Source: an uncultured Eubacterium sp. (GTDB taxonomy: Bacteria > Bacillota > Clostridia > Oscillospirales > Acutalibacteraceae). Taken from it: DNA of 34,389 nucleotides. The first letter of the stretch is position 1; every line of letters begins with the position of its first letter. The notes under the pieces are model-generated. The model saw only the letters and a list, made by a program, of their open reading frames with translations, did not search any database and was not told the origin of the DNA. Location: positions 5,069 to 39,457 of the forward strand of contig CAJOJV010000001.1 of the NCBI GenBank assembly GCA_905234995.1, written 5' to 3'. Below, one piece after another: positions 23,595 to 31,191 of the stretch. Made by a program: the position numbers and the translations under genes.

Positions 23595-25061
23595 CAGAAT
23601 TATGCAGATTAAGCCGCTGCAGCCTTCATTAATTACTCTTTCTATGGTTTCCCTGAATTTATCACGTGCGTCTGCAGGCATCCGTTCAAGCTTTCCGCAG
23701 AGTCCCTCATTAACAAGCTCGTTAAGTGATTTTCCAAATATATCGGTTTTCCAGATATCCTGCGGATTTTCTTCAAATTCCTTGAGCAAATACATAACAA
23801 GCTCCTGCGACTGGCTTTCGCTTCCCACAATCGGCGCAACCTCTGTGTGAGTGTTGCATTTTATCATATGAATTGAAGGCGCCTGAGCTTTAAGCCTTAC
23901 GCCGTATCTTCCGCCCTGCTTCATTATTTCGGGCTCCTCAAGTGTTAATTCCTCAATATCCGGCATAACTATGCCGTAGCCCGTTCTGTCAAGCTCATTA
24001 AGTGCACGTGAAAACTTTTCAAATTTTTTGCTGACCTCTGTAAGATTGCAAATTAAATCCATTAAGTCCTTTTCGTCCCTAATATCCGTTTGGCTTTTTT
24101 CGGAAAGAACGGAATAGAAATATTCATTGTTAATGCCAACCTTGATTGACACGTAGCCGTTAGATAAATCAAAATCCCTGAAAGAAACAGATTCGATATC
24201 GTCAATGGAATTTAATCTGCCTGAAAAGGCTTTTACGCTTCTGAGCGTGCTTATATCCCTGCTTAAATCCTTTACGGATGAGAAGATATTGTTTCTGAAA
24301 TTATCGTCTGCATCAAGGCTTTTAATCCAGCTCGGAAGCATAAGGGAGATGCATTTAGCTGGAAATTCATACAGCACCCGCTCAAGGATTGAATTAATCT
24401 CTGCTTCATCAAGCTCAAGGCAGTTTACGGGAATAACGGGAATGTTATACTTTTCGCTTAACTGTGAGGAGAGCGCAATTGATTCTGCCGAATTTGGCTC
24501 GGTGCAGTTGAGAATAACGATAAAGGGTTTGTTAATTTCCTTTAACTCATTAATAACTCTTTCCTCTGCCTCTTCATATTCCTCGCGCGGAATTGAGCTT
24601 ATTGAACCGTCCGTCGTAATAACCAAGCCGATAGTTGAGTGTTCGGTTATAACCTTTTGAGTGCCGATTTCTGCTGCCATATTGAATGGGATTTCCTCGT
24701 CATACCAGGGGGTGTGCACCATTCTCGGCTGCTCCTCCTCAATATATCCGACGGAGCTTGGCACGATGTATCCCACGCAATCAATAAGCCGCACCTTGAA
24801 ATGCAGATTATCCTCCATAGAAAGCTCTATTGCTTCCTCGGGAATAAACTTCGGTTCCGTGGTCATAATCGTTCTGCCTGCGGCGCTTTGAGGCAGCTCA
24901 TCTCTTGCGCGCTCTTTTTGGAAATCACCTTCAATTCTCGGGATAACAAGCGTATCCATAAACTTTTTAATAAATGTTGATTTGCCCGTTCTCACGGGCC
25001 CTACTACGCCGATATAAATATCTCCCTGCGTTCTGACCGAAATATCGTTATATATATTCAT
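23592..25061 (-). CDS. spoIVA: Stage IV sporulation protein A, coat ATPase
   Basis: SpoIVA is the ATP-driven scaffold that polymerises on the forespore surface and forms the basement layer of the spore coat. The 489 residues match the family length. The N-terminal P-loop GPVRTGKS (21-28) lies in the usual YIGVVGPVRTGKSTFIKKFM context, followed by DCVGY and a GTPase-like fold to about 240. A middle domain and the C-terminal membrane/SpoVM-interacting part (GLICIIL end) follow. The gene begins 12 nt after sipL, with the ribosome binding site GAGGGTGG in the gap, so the two are one transcript. In Bacillus it is transcribed by sigma-E. Confidence 0.97.
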   Translation of the reverse strand: MNIYNDISVRTQGDIYIGVVGPVRTGKSTFIKKFMDTLVIPRIEGDFQKERARDELPQSAAGRTIMTTEPKFIPEEAIELSMEDNLHFKVRLIDCVGYIVPSSVGYIEEEQPRMVHTPWYDEEIPFNMAAEIGTQKVITEHSTIGLVITTDGSISSIPREEYEEAEERVINELKEINKPFIVILNCTEPNSAESIALSSQLSEKYNIPVIPVNCLELDEAEINSILERVLYEFPAKCISLMLPSWIKSLDADDNFRNNIFSSVKDLSRDISTLRSVKAFSGRLNSIDDIESVSFRDFDLSNGYVSIKVGINNEYFYSVLSEKSQTDIRDEKDLMDLICNLTEVSKKFEKFSRALNELDRTGYGIVMPDIEELTLEEPEIMKQGGRYGVRLKAQAPSIHMIKCNTHTEVAPIVGSESQSQELVMYLLKEFEENPQDIWKTDIFGKSLNELVNEGLCGKLERMPADARDKFRETIERVINEGCSGLICIIL

Positions 25062-25073
25062 CTTGCCACCCTC

Positions 25074-26525
25074 TCACATTCCGGGAATAATAATTATTCT
25101 TTTTGAATCAATAATTTCTTTTGATAACTCGTTCTCTTTTTTGATGAGCTCAACAGACGTTCTGAACTGCTTTGCAATGCTCCAAAGCTCCTCGCCGCTG
25201 TCTGCAAAGTATACGGTTAAAGCGGGGCTTTCCTTTGCAATTGCTCCGTTGTTTTTTATCTCGCTTATTGCTTTAATGCTGCTTTTATTGAATTTCAGCG
25301 CCTTATAGGAAAGATTAACTCTAACCTCAAGCTCTTTATCGGAAACTATAATATAATCGCTTGAAAGGATGTTTACGCTCAGCTCGTCATAATTCGAAAG
25401 CTCGGTTTTAATTCTTGAGGTGAGAAGATTAATATTGCCGTTTTCATCAGCAATAAATGCAGTAACCTCAATTCCGTTGTCAAAGCTAACTGAAGCCGTT
25501 ACGTCAAGAACCTCTGTAATATTTGTTTTCTCAGCGTTAATGCTGATTTTTTCAGTTACTGTTTCATTTACCTGTGAAAAATCGGTGTTTAGCTCAACGC
25601 TGCTGAAAGCAGCTTCAATATCATTATCAATTGAATATGCGTCTACGGGAATAATCAGCTCCTCGTTTCTGTAAACGCGTGAGCTTATATTCAGCTCGCC
25701 CAGAATATCCAGGGAGCGGTATTCGTTGTTTTTATCTGCCTTCGGCTTAATATAAATGCTGCTGACGGTTATATCGGTAAATGAAATATCCTCATCCTTA
25801 ATACCCTGAATATCAAGAATAGAATTTACGTTTACTGTTTTTTCTATCCGCATTACAGAATTATCATCAGTCAGATATAAGATTGAAAGACTTACCCTTG
25901 ATTTAACAAGCATCTTGTTATCAACGATTTTTGTTTCTTCTTCCGTTGCATTGGAAAAAACGTTTATGACCCTGTTAACCGAACCGGAATCAGCAGGTAT
26001 CAGCGCCTCATCCTCAAACTCATTTTTAATATAGGCAGAAGATATATAAGAAATATTATTAACTCTTTGTTGCTTTAGCAGCAGATCATCTGCAGGAACA
26101 ATTATTGGGCAGCTTTTTTCACAATACGCCTTTATAATTATTACAAAAGAATTATGTATATCAACCCTTGTGGGGTTAATTATCCGCGCATTGTTATATT
26201 TATTTCTGACGCAGATATCAAAATGCGGGTTATCGCTGTCACAGTCAATATTTACGCATTTTTCAAAATCCTCATCAAAGTCAACCGTCGATAAACCCTT
26301 ATCGTTACAATTAAAATACGTTATCTGAATTTTGGATTTGCCGTGAACAGTCAAAATTCCGTTATTATAGTCCGAATTTAAAACCGTATTGGTAACGCTG
26401 CTTCTTAATATTTTCAGCATTTCATCATTATAAGGCTCAAGGTTTTCCTGATAATCAAGATCGACATCAATTGCTTTTGAAAAGCTGCAAACCCTTTGCC
26501 TTAATTCCTTATTATTGTTTTCCAT
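25074..26525 (-). CDS. sipL: SipL-like SPOCS/LysM spore coat protein
   Basis: A 483-residue soluble protein. The bulk (about 30-420) looks like repeated DUF3794/SPOCS domains, rich in beta strands with recurring 'elnissrvyrneeliipvdaysi'-type segments (outline only). The last 48 residues form a LysM domain: VYFADSGEELWSIAKQFRTS, then IIIIPGM. This domain order is that of SipL of Clostridioides difficile, which binds SpoIVA through its LysM domain and is needed for coat localisation. The gene lies directly upstream of spoIVA in one operon. The ribosome binding site AAGGAG is 8 nt before the ATG, behind a candidate sigma-E promoter. Confidence 0.85.
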   Translation of the reverse strand: MENNNKELRQRVCSFSKAIDVDLDYQENLEPYNDEMLKILRSSVTNTVLNSDYNNGILTVHGKSKIQITYFNCNDKGLSTVDFDEDFEKCVNIDCDSDNPHFDICVRNKYNNARIINPTRVDIHNSFVIIIKAYCEKSCPIIVPADDLLLKQQRVNNISYISSAYIKNEFEDEALIPADSGSVNRVINVFSNATEEETKIVDNKMLVKSRVSLSILYLTDDNSVMRIEKTVNVNSILDIQGIKDEDISFTDITVSSIYIKPKADKNNEYRSLDILGELNISSRVYRNEELIIPVDAYSIDNDIEAAFSSVELNTDFSQVNETVTEKISINAEKTNITEVLDVTASVSFDNGIEVTAFIADENGNINLLTSRIKTELSNYDELSVNILSSDYIIVSDKELEVRVNLSYKALKFNKSSIKAISEIKNNGAIAKESPALTVYFADSGEELWSIAKQFRTSVELIKKENELSKEIIDSKRIIIIPGM

Positions 26526-26555
26526 ATTGACTGCTCCTTCTTTAATTTCTGCTTA

Positions 26556-26584
26556 ATAGTATGCGGGAAATACAGAGCATATAA
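26556..26584 (-). promoter_or_regulatory. Candidate sigma-E promoter for sipL-spoIVA
   Basis: On the minus strand CATACTAT (26556-26563) resembles the sigma-E -10 consensus CATACA-T. Exactly 14 bp upstream is TTATATG (26578-26584), a 5-of-7 match to the -35 pattern KMATATT. The start of transcription would be about 25 nt before the sipL ATG. No better sigma-A promoter is visible in the same short gap. Confidence 0.55.
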
Positions 26585-26586
26585 CA

Positions 26587-26615
26587 AAAAGCACTTCAAA
26601 TAATGAAGTGCTTTT
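26587..26615 (-). terminator. Terminator after spoVM
   Basis: Stem AAAAAGCACTTCA/TGAAGTGCTTTTT with a five-base AATAA loop, symmetric enough to work on both strands. It isolates the spoVM transcript from the sipL-spoIVA promoter, which begins beside it. Confidence 0.9.
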
Positions 26616-26629
26616 TCCTTTATAAGTAT

Positions 26630-26713
26630 TCAATTATTAACCTTCTTAACCTTGAAAAGTGCTCTCAGAACAGGTGCAATAAGCTTTGATGGAGTTAAAA
26701 CAATTACTTTCAT
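26630..26713 (-). CDS. spoVM: Stage V sporulation protein M (27 residues)
   Basis: A very short reading frame, MKVIVLTPSK...LRALFKVKKVNN, that matches the plan of SpoVM. SpoVM is the amphipathic peptide that recognises the convex forespore membrane and anchors SpoIVA. Against the 26-residue Bacillus peptide, Lys10, Arg17 and Ala18 coincide. A proline at 8 stands for the essential Pro9, and the C-terminus is basic. Helix-like residues 10-22 are amphipathic. A very strong GGAGGGG lies 6-7 nt before the ATG, and a terminator follows. The position after thiN is the one spoVM has in Bacillus. The gene is easily missed because of its size. Confidence 0.88.
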   Translation of the reverse strand: MKVIVLTPSKLIAPVLRALFKVKKVNN

Positions 26714-26727
26714 CAGAATCCCCTCCG

Positions 26728-26874
26728 CTATTTTGTGCAGCAAATTACGCCGAGGATTATTACCGTTACTGAAAGTATGCGCAGCAGCCAGGCGGCAGGA
26801 AGACAGATTGCCAGAACGCATCCTGCACCGAAGGCAACGAATAATAATTCTTTTTTGCAGCATTTCTTTTTCAT
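26728..26874 (-). CDS. Cys-rich membrane microprotein upstream of spoVM
   Basis: A 48-residue frame begins MKKKCCKKELLF and ends VICCTK. It has one hydrophobic segment at about 10-28, an AAWLLR turn, and a second segment at about 33-45. This gives a basic N-terminus with a two-helix hairpin or one long helix. Two Cys-Cys pairs flank the membrane part. GGGGG about 8-9 nt before the ATG is a modest ribosome binding site. Its TAG stop lies 14 nt before the spoVM ATG, beside the spoVM ribosome binding site, so co-translation is likely. I do not recognise a named family. A role in spore membrane or coat assembly is inference from position only. Confidence 0.65.
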   Translation of the reverse strand: MKKKCCKKELLFVAFGAGCVLAICLPAAWLLRILSVTVIILGVICCTK

Positions 26875-26914
26875 AGCATAGCCCCCGAAGCGAATTTATT
26901 ACTGTGGTTGCTAT

Positions 26915-26922
26915 ATACTATG
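26915..26922 (-). promoter_or_regulatory. Possible sigma-E -10 element before the microprotein-spoVM pair
   Basis: CATAGTAT on the minus strand resembles the sigma-E -10 box and the better one before sipL. The sequence 14 bp upstream, inside the thiN 3' end, does not match the -35 consensus well, so this is a weak call. Read-through from thiN is also possible, because no terminator is visible after thiN. Confidence 0.3.
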
Positions 26923-26932
26923 CCGAAATGCT

Positions 26933-27547
26933 TTAATCGTTACTTAAAATTACGAGAAGTTTTCCGCTATGTACGTTAACTTCTGCGGTTTCTCCGGTAA
27001 TTTCATTACTTACCCCGAGGCTTGAAGCATAATTAAGCTCTGAATTATCAAGATTGTACTTAGCCCCGCTGATGGAAATAACCGAATAATCGGTTAAGGA
27101 AAACACGGAAAAATAGCAATAATAATGCTTATTAAGCAAAAAGCTTTCCGTAGTAATGAAGGCGCGGTTTTTATCATTAATTAATGAAGCGGTTATGCCC
27201 CTTTCTCTGCAATATTCAAGGCACATAATGTTTGCATAGGTATGATCAAGCCTTGAGCCGATTGCTCCGAATATCTCTACGGATTCGGCGCCCCTTCTGC
27301 AGGCTTCCTTAACGCAGGCAAAGGTATCCGTGTCATCCTTTTCCTTCGGAAGCGTTATTATATCACAATGAAAAGCGGGACGCTTAGAGGAATCAAAATC
27401 ACCGATAATAAGGTCGGGCTTAATACCTGCTTTTATACAATAAATATATCCCGAATCTGCGGCGATAATAAATGAGTTTCTGTCAATGCATTCTTTAATA
27501 AATTCAACATTGCTTTTAGGCGCGCCCGAAACTATCGTGCATTTCAT
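26933..27547 (-). CDS. thiN: Thiamine pyrophosphokinase
   Basis: Transfers pyrophosphate from ATP to thiamine to give thiamine diphosphate. Motifs are IIAADSGYIYCIKAGIKPDLIIGDFDSS (in outline), the metal-binding LPKEKDDTDTFACVKEA, and IFGAIGSRLDHTYANI. About 204 residues, normal for the family. The ATG at 27547 shares ATGA with the rsgA stop and gives MKCTIVSGAP. A start 15 nt upstream (MGNKE) with AAGGA at 9 nt is also possible. In Bacillus thiN also follows rsgA, with rpe between; rpe is absent here. Confidence 0.92.
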   Translation of the reverse strand: MKCTIVSGAPKSNVEFIKECIDRNSFIIAADSGYIYCIKAGIKPDLIIGDFDSSKRPAFHCDIITLPKEKDDTDTFACVKEACRRGAESVEIFGAIGSRLDHTYANIMCLEYCRERGITASLINDKNRAFITTESFLLNKHYYCYFSVFSLTDYSVISISGAKYNLDNSELNYASSLGVSNEITGETAEVNVHSGKLLVILSND

Positions 27548-28434
27548 TTCTTTATTTCCCATTCCTTTAAATCCTTAACGGCGTTATACATCTGAACGTA
27601 GCTGTTATGCCTTGATTTGGCTATTAAGCCCTTTTCAACCGCTTCGCAAATTTTGCAGCCCTTTTCATCCCTGTGCGTGCAGGTTGAAAACTTACACTGA
27701 CCGAAATACGGCTCAAACTCACGGAAGCAGTCAAACAGCTCATCCTTAAAAATAACCTCTGCCTTTTCAAGGTCTATCGAGGAAAAGCCGGGAGTGTCCG
27801 CAACGTATCCGCTGTTTACCTTAAAGAGCTCGGACTGCCTCGTGGTGTGCCTGCCTCTGCCGAGCTTCTTACTCGTCTCGCCCGTCTGAAGCGTCAGACG
27901 GCTGTCAATGCAATTTAAAAGCGAGGACTTCCCTACTCCCGTATTTCCGGTAAAGGCTGATATCTTGCCTTTTAACAGCTCCCTGACCTCGTCAGCGCCG
28001 TGGGAGCTTGTGTTATCACAGCAAATAACCCTGAAGCCTGCATTTTTATAGATTTCCGCATATTCAAGATAGCTGTCGTTCAAATCAATTTTCGTGAAAA
28101 CGATGACCGGCTCAACACTTTTATACTCGGCAATAGCAATCATTTTATCTATTATGTTTGGGTTAATGCCGGGCGCTTCGGTTGAGGATATAATGAACAG
28201 ACTGTCAAGATTTGCAACGGGCGGTCTTATAAAGAAATTCTTTCTTTCCTCAATGCTTTCAATGCGATTTTCGGCATTATCCTGCTCGTTAACGGAGATT
28301 TTGACTTTGTCGCCCGCAAGAGGAGAAATGCTCTGATTTCTGAAATTGCCCCTTGCCTTACATTCAAAAACGCCATCGGCGGTTTCAACATAATAGAAAC
28401 CGCCGATACCTTTAATAATTATACCGTCCGTCAT
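27544..28434 (-). CDS. rsgA: Ribosome small-subunit GTPase RsgA
   Basis: RsgA is a circularly permuted GTPase that helps late 30S assembly. After an OB-like N-terminal domain (about 1-65) the G motifs come in permuted order: FTKIDLND (G4), then TGNTGVGKSSLLN (G1), then DTPGFSSIDL (G3). The C-terminal zinc knuckle has CKFSTCTHRDEKGC with its histidine. The 296 residues are typical. It starts 3 nt after prkC, with its ribosome binding site inside the end of prkC, and overlaps thiN. Confidence 0.96.
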   Translation of the reverse strand: MTDGIIIKGIGGFYYVETADGVFECKARGNFRNQSISPLAGDKVKISVNEQDNAENRIESIEERKNFFIRPPVANLDSLFIISSTEAPGINPNIIDKMIAIAEYKSVEPVIVFTKIDLNDSYLEYAEIYKNAGFRVICCDNTSSHGADEVRELLKGKISAFTGNTGVGKSSLLNCIDSRLTLQTGETSKKLGRGRHTTRQSELFKVNSGYVADTPGFSSIDLEKAEVIFKDELFDCFREFEPYFGQCKFSTCTHRDEKGCKICEAVEKGLIAKSRHNSYVQMYNAVKDLKEWEIKK

Positions 28435-28437
28435 ATA

Positions 28438-30423
28438 TTATTCCTGCTCACTGTCAGAATATGGGGTGAAATCAACAGTCTTTTCCTCATCCTTGGTTGC
28501 ATTAATAACATAATTATGCGACGCTCCGATTTCACTTAAAAGAACGTTGATATTAACCTTCTCACCGTAATCAACGGGAATCGCAAATTCATAGGTTGAG
28601 CCGTCAAGCCTGATGTTAGTTCTTGAGGTATATTCCCTGCCGTTTACAGTGATATAAATATTATCAACAGGCGGCGTGTTTGAAACCTTATCAATGCATT
28701 TTGGCAACAGCACCTTAATCGTTATAGTTACGGATTTCGGCGCTTCGGTTGTGGTTACGCCGGTTGAAACGGTTAAGCTTATCTTTTCGTCCGCCTGAAC
28801 AGTGCTTCCCGAAGCGGGAGACTGATTTAATACAATTCCCTTTTTGACAGTGCTGTCCTCGGTTGTTACGACGACATTAGTGAAGCCGACCTTTTTCAGT
28901 ACGTTCTGAGCATCAGTCTGAGAAAGACCCGTAACATCAGGGATTTTATACGTCTGCAGCTGAGTGGTTGACGGACCGGTTGATACGTAGATTATTACCT
29001 GCTTATCGGCAGAAATAACGGAATTAGCTTTGGGGTCGGTATAAACGACTCTGCCCTCTTCAACGGTTTCGCTTGATACTTCCGTTACCTTATAATTAGT
29101 TATGTTTGCAAGCTGCATAGCTCTTTCAGCCTGTTCAAGCGTGTACGTGTAGCAATTAGGAACGGTTATATCGTCACCGCTTGTTGCAACGAAGAGCGTT
29201 ACGGTTGAGCCGGAGATAACCTTTTCACCAGCATTAGGCGACTGAGAAATAACTACTCCGGACTCAAATTCATCGCTTGCCTGATACTCGGCAACAAAGT
29301 TATAATCATATGCGTCGCTTGAAGCCAAATCGTCATAATACTGGCCGACAAAGCTTTCAAGAGTATGGGTATCGGTATTAACGCCCTGAGTCATATAGTA
29401 AACGAGACCGACAACGGCAGCAACAAGGAATATTAATCCTATAACAACCGCAATAAAAATCTTCTTTTTATTCTTTGGCTCAGGCTCATCGTCAATATAC
29501 TCGGGCTCGGATAAATCCGAATTAGACTTTTCCTCTTTTATGACATATTTAGTCGGCTCACGGTCAACAAAATATGTATAATCAAAGGTTGCCTGAGGAT
29601 TGCGGATAACCTCCTCAAGGTCAAAGAGCATTTCGGTTGCAGTCTGATATCTGTCCTGCGGATTCTTCTGCATTGCATGATTGCAAATTTGCTCAATACC
29701 AATCGGGATATTCGGGTTAATTTCAGTAAGCTTCTGCGGTTCCTTCTGAAGCTGCATAAGCGCAACGGAAACAGCGCTGTCAGCGTCAAACGGAACCTTG
29801 CCGGCAAGCATTTCATAGAGCACTACGCCGAGAGAGTATATATCCGCCCTCTCGTCAGTAAACTCGCCCTTTGCCTGTTCTGGCGAGATATAATGCACTG
29901 AACCGATTGCGCTGTCGGTAAGCGTTTTGGTTTCCTTTCTTGAAAAGCGCGCAATGCCGAAATCGGTAACCTTAATATTTCCCGTCGGTAAAAGAATAAT
30001 ATTCTGCGGCTTGATATCCCTGTGTACGATTCCCTTATCGTGCGCATGCTGAAGTGCTTTTAATATCTGCGTTGTGAAGAAAACGGCATCATTCCAGCTG
30101 ATAATCTTCTGCTTTTGGATATATTCCTTAAGCGTAATACCGTCCACGTATTCCATAACGATGTACTTAATACGCTCACCGAAGCTTACGTCATATACTC
30201 GAACGATATTCGGATGCGATAAAACGGCGATTGCTTTTGATTCATTCTTGAATCTTCTGACGAATTCCTCATCATCGGCAAATTCATCTTTTAATATTTT
30301 TACGGCAACAATGCGGTCATCAACATTATCGTATGCTTTATATACGACGGACATACCGCCAACGCCAATAATCTCCTGCACCTCATATCTGCCGTCCAGT
30401 CTTTTTCCAACATAATTTTCCAT
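28438..30423 (-). CDS. prkC: PASTA-domain Ser/Thr kinase PrkC
   Basis: Membrane eukaryotic-type Ser/Thr kinase that senses muropeptides and controls growth, cell wall and spore germination. The kinase domain (about 10-265) has the Gly-rich loop GVGGMSVVYKA, the ATP lysine Lys42, HRDIKPQN and DFGIAR. A juxtamembrane Glu/Lys-rich linker and one membrane helix (about 327-349) follow. Three PASTA units come next (about 370-435, 436-503 and 510-575), the last with GLSQTDAQNVLKKVGF. An extra domain of about 90 residues closes the protein. The ATG at 30423 is preferred over a TTG 6 nt upstream. Next to stp, as in all Firmicutes. Confidence 0.96.
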   Translation of the reverse strand: MENYVGKRLDGRYEVQEIIGVGGMSVVYKAYDNVDDRIVAVKILKDEFADDEEFVRRFKNESKAIAVLSHPNIVRVYDVSFGERIKYIVMEYVDGITLKEYIQKQKIISWNDAVFFTTQILKALQHAHDKGIVHRDIKPQNIILLPTGNIKVTDFGIARFSRKETKTLTDSAIGSVHYISPEQAKGEFTDERADIYSLGVVLYEMLAGKVPFDADSAVSVALMQLQKEPQKLTEINPNIPIGIEQICNHAMQKNPQDRYQTATEMLFDLEEVIRNPQATFDYTYFVDREPTKYVIKEEKSNSDLSEPEYIDDEPEPKNKKKIFIAVVIGLIFLVAAVVGLVYYMTQGVNTDTHTLESFVGQYYDDLASSDAYDYNFVAEYQASDEFESGVVISQSPNAGEKVISGSTVTLFVATSGDDITVPNCYTYTLEQAERAMQLANITNYKVTEVSSETVEEGRVVYTDPKANSVISADKQVIIYVSTGPSTTQLQTYKIPDVTGLSQTDAQNVLKKVGFTNVVVTTEDSTVKKGIVLNQSPASGSTVQADEKISLTVSTGVTTTEAPKSVTITIKVLLPKCIDKVSNTPPVDNIYITVNGREYTSRTNIRLDGSTYEFAIPVDYGEKVNINVLLSEIGASHNYVINATKDEEKTVDFTPYSDSEQE

Positions 30424-30462
30424 ATTCAAACAGCCCTTCCTGTTATAAACGAAAATTTGGTA

Positions 30463-31191
30463 TTACTTAGCAATTGCAACAACGGTAATATTATCCCCGC
30501 CGCCGTTACTGTTAGCTTTTTTGACAAGCCTGTCTGCAAAGGCATAATATCTGCCGTCGCTAACCTCATTAATCATCTCATCGTCCGAAACATAATTTGA
30601 AAGCCCGTCCGTGCAGATAATCAGGGTTTCGTTGTTTTCGAGATAAACCTCGTCAAAATCAATATCAATATTCTTTTCAACGCCGAGCGCGCGTGTAATC
30701 AGATTTTTATTCGGGTGGTGCTCCGCTTCCTCTTTGGTAATCTTGCCCTGATCAATCAAATTCTGAACAAGGCTGTGGTCTGTCGTTACCTGATTCAGCT
30801 TTTCTCCGTCAAAGACATATGCGCGGCTGTCGCCAGCGTGAGCAATATAAGCGCAGTCATCCTTAACGATCGCGCAAACCACCGTTGTGCCCATACCCTC
30901 AAGCTCTGCCTTGGAATATGCCATATCGTAAACCTCAATATTGGCGGCAACCAAAGCGGAATCGAGCATATTAATTATTGAGGCAGGGCGCATATTCTCT
31001 CTGTAGCAGGCGTTAATTTTATCACTGATAACCTTAACTGCAAGCGCTGAGGCGATATTACCGCCCGCGGCGCCGCCCATGCCGTCACAAACAACTGCCC
31101 ATGCAACCTCATCGGGAAACTCGCCTACGGCATAAGCGTCCTGATTTGATTCACGGATTTTGCCCTTGTCTGTTTTTGCAACAATTCTCAT
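30463..31191 (-). CDS. stp: PP2C-type Ser/Thr phosphatase
   Basis: Stp/PrpC reverses PrkC phosphorylation. Metal-binding PP2C motifs are visible: NQDAY near residue 18, CDGMGGAAGG (about 36-45), AHAGDSRAYVF (about 115-125), and TDGLSNYVSDDE and GGGDNITVV near the end. The 242-residue length is normal for a stand-alone bacterial PP2C. Its start overlaps the rlmN stop as ATGA, and GAGGTGG lies before it. prkC follows after 39 nt. The usual B. subtilis name is prpC. Confidence 0.95.
   Translation of the reverse strand: MRIVAKTDKGKIRESNQDAYAVGEFPDEVAWAVVCDGMGGAAGGNIASALAVKVISDKINACYRENMRPASIINMLDSALVAANIEVYDMAYSKAELEGMGTTVVCAIVKDDCAYIAHAGDSRAYVFDGEKLNQVTTDHSLVQNLIDQGKITKEEAEHHPNKNLITRALGVEKNIDIDFDEVYLENNETLIICTDGLSNYVSDDEMINEVSDGRYYAFADRLVKKANSNGGGDNITVVAIAK

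Noticed and set aside
24205-24980. Plus-strand open frames opposite spoIVA
   Set aside because: Low-complexity Ser/Leu-rich translations with no start signal, opposite a certain gene.
26714-26863. Longer minus-strand reading frame running through spoVM (start near 26863)
   Set aside because: The extension is in a different frame from the membrane microprotein, has no ribosome binding site and gives an Arg-rich, non-protein-like sequence. The spoVM ATG at 26713 has the strong site.
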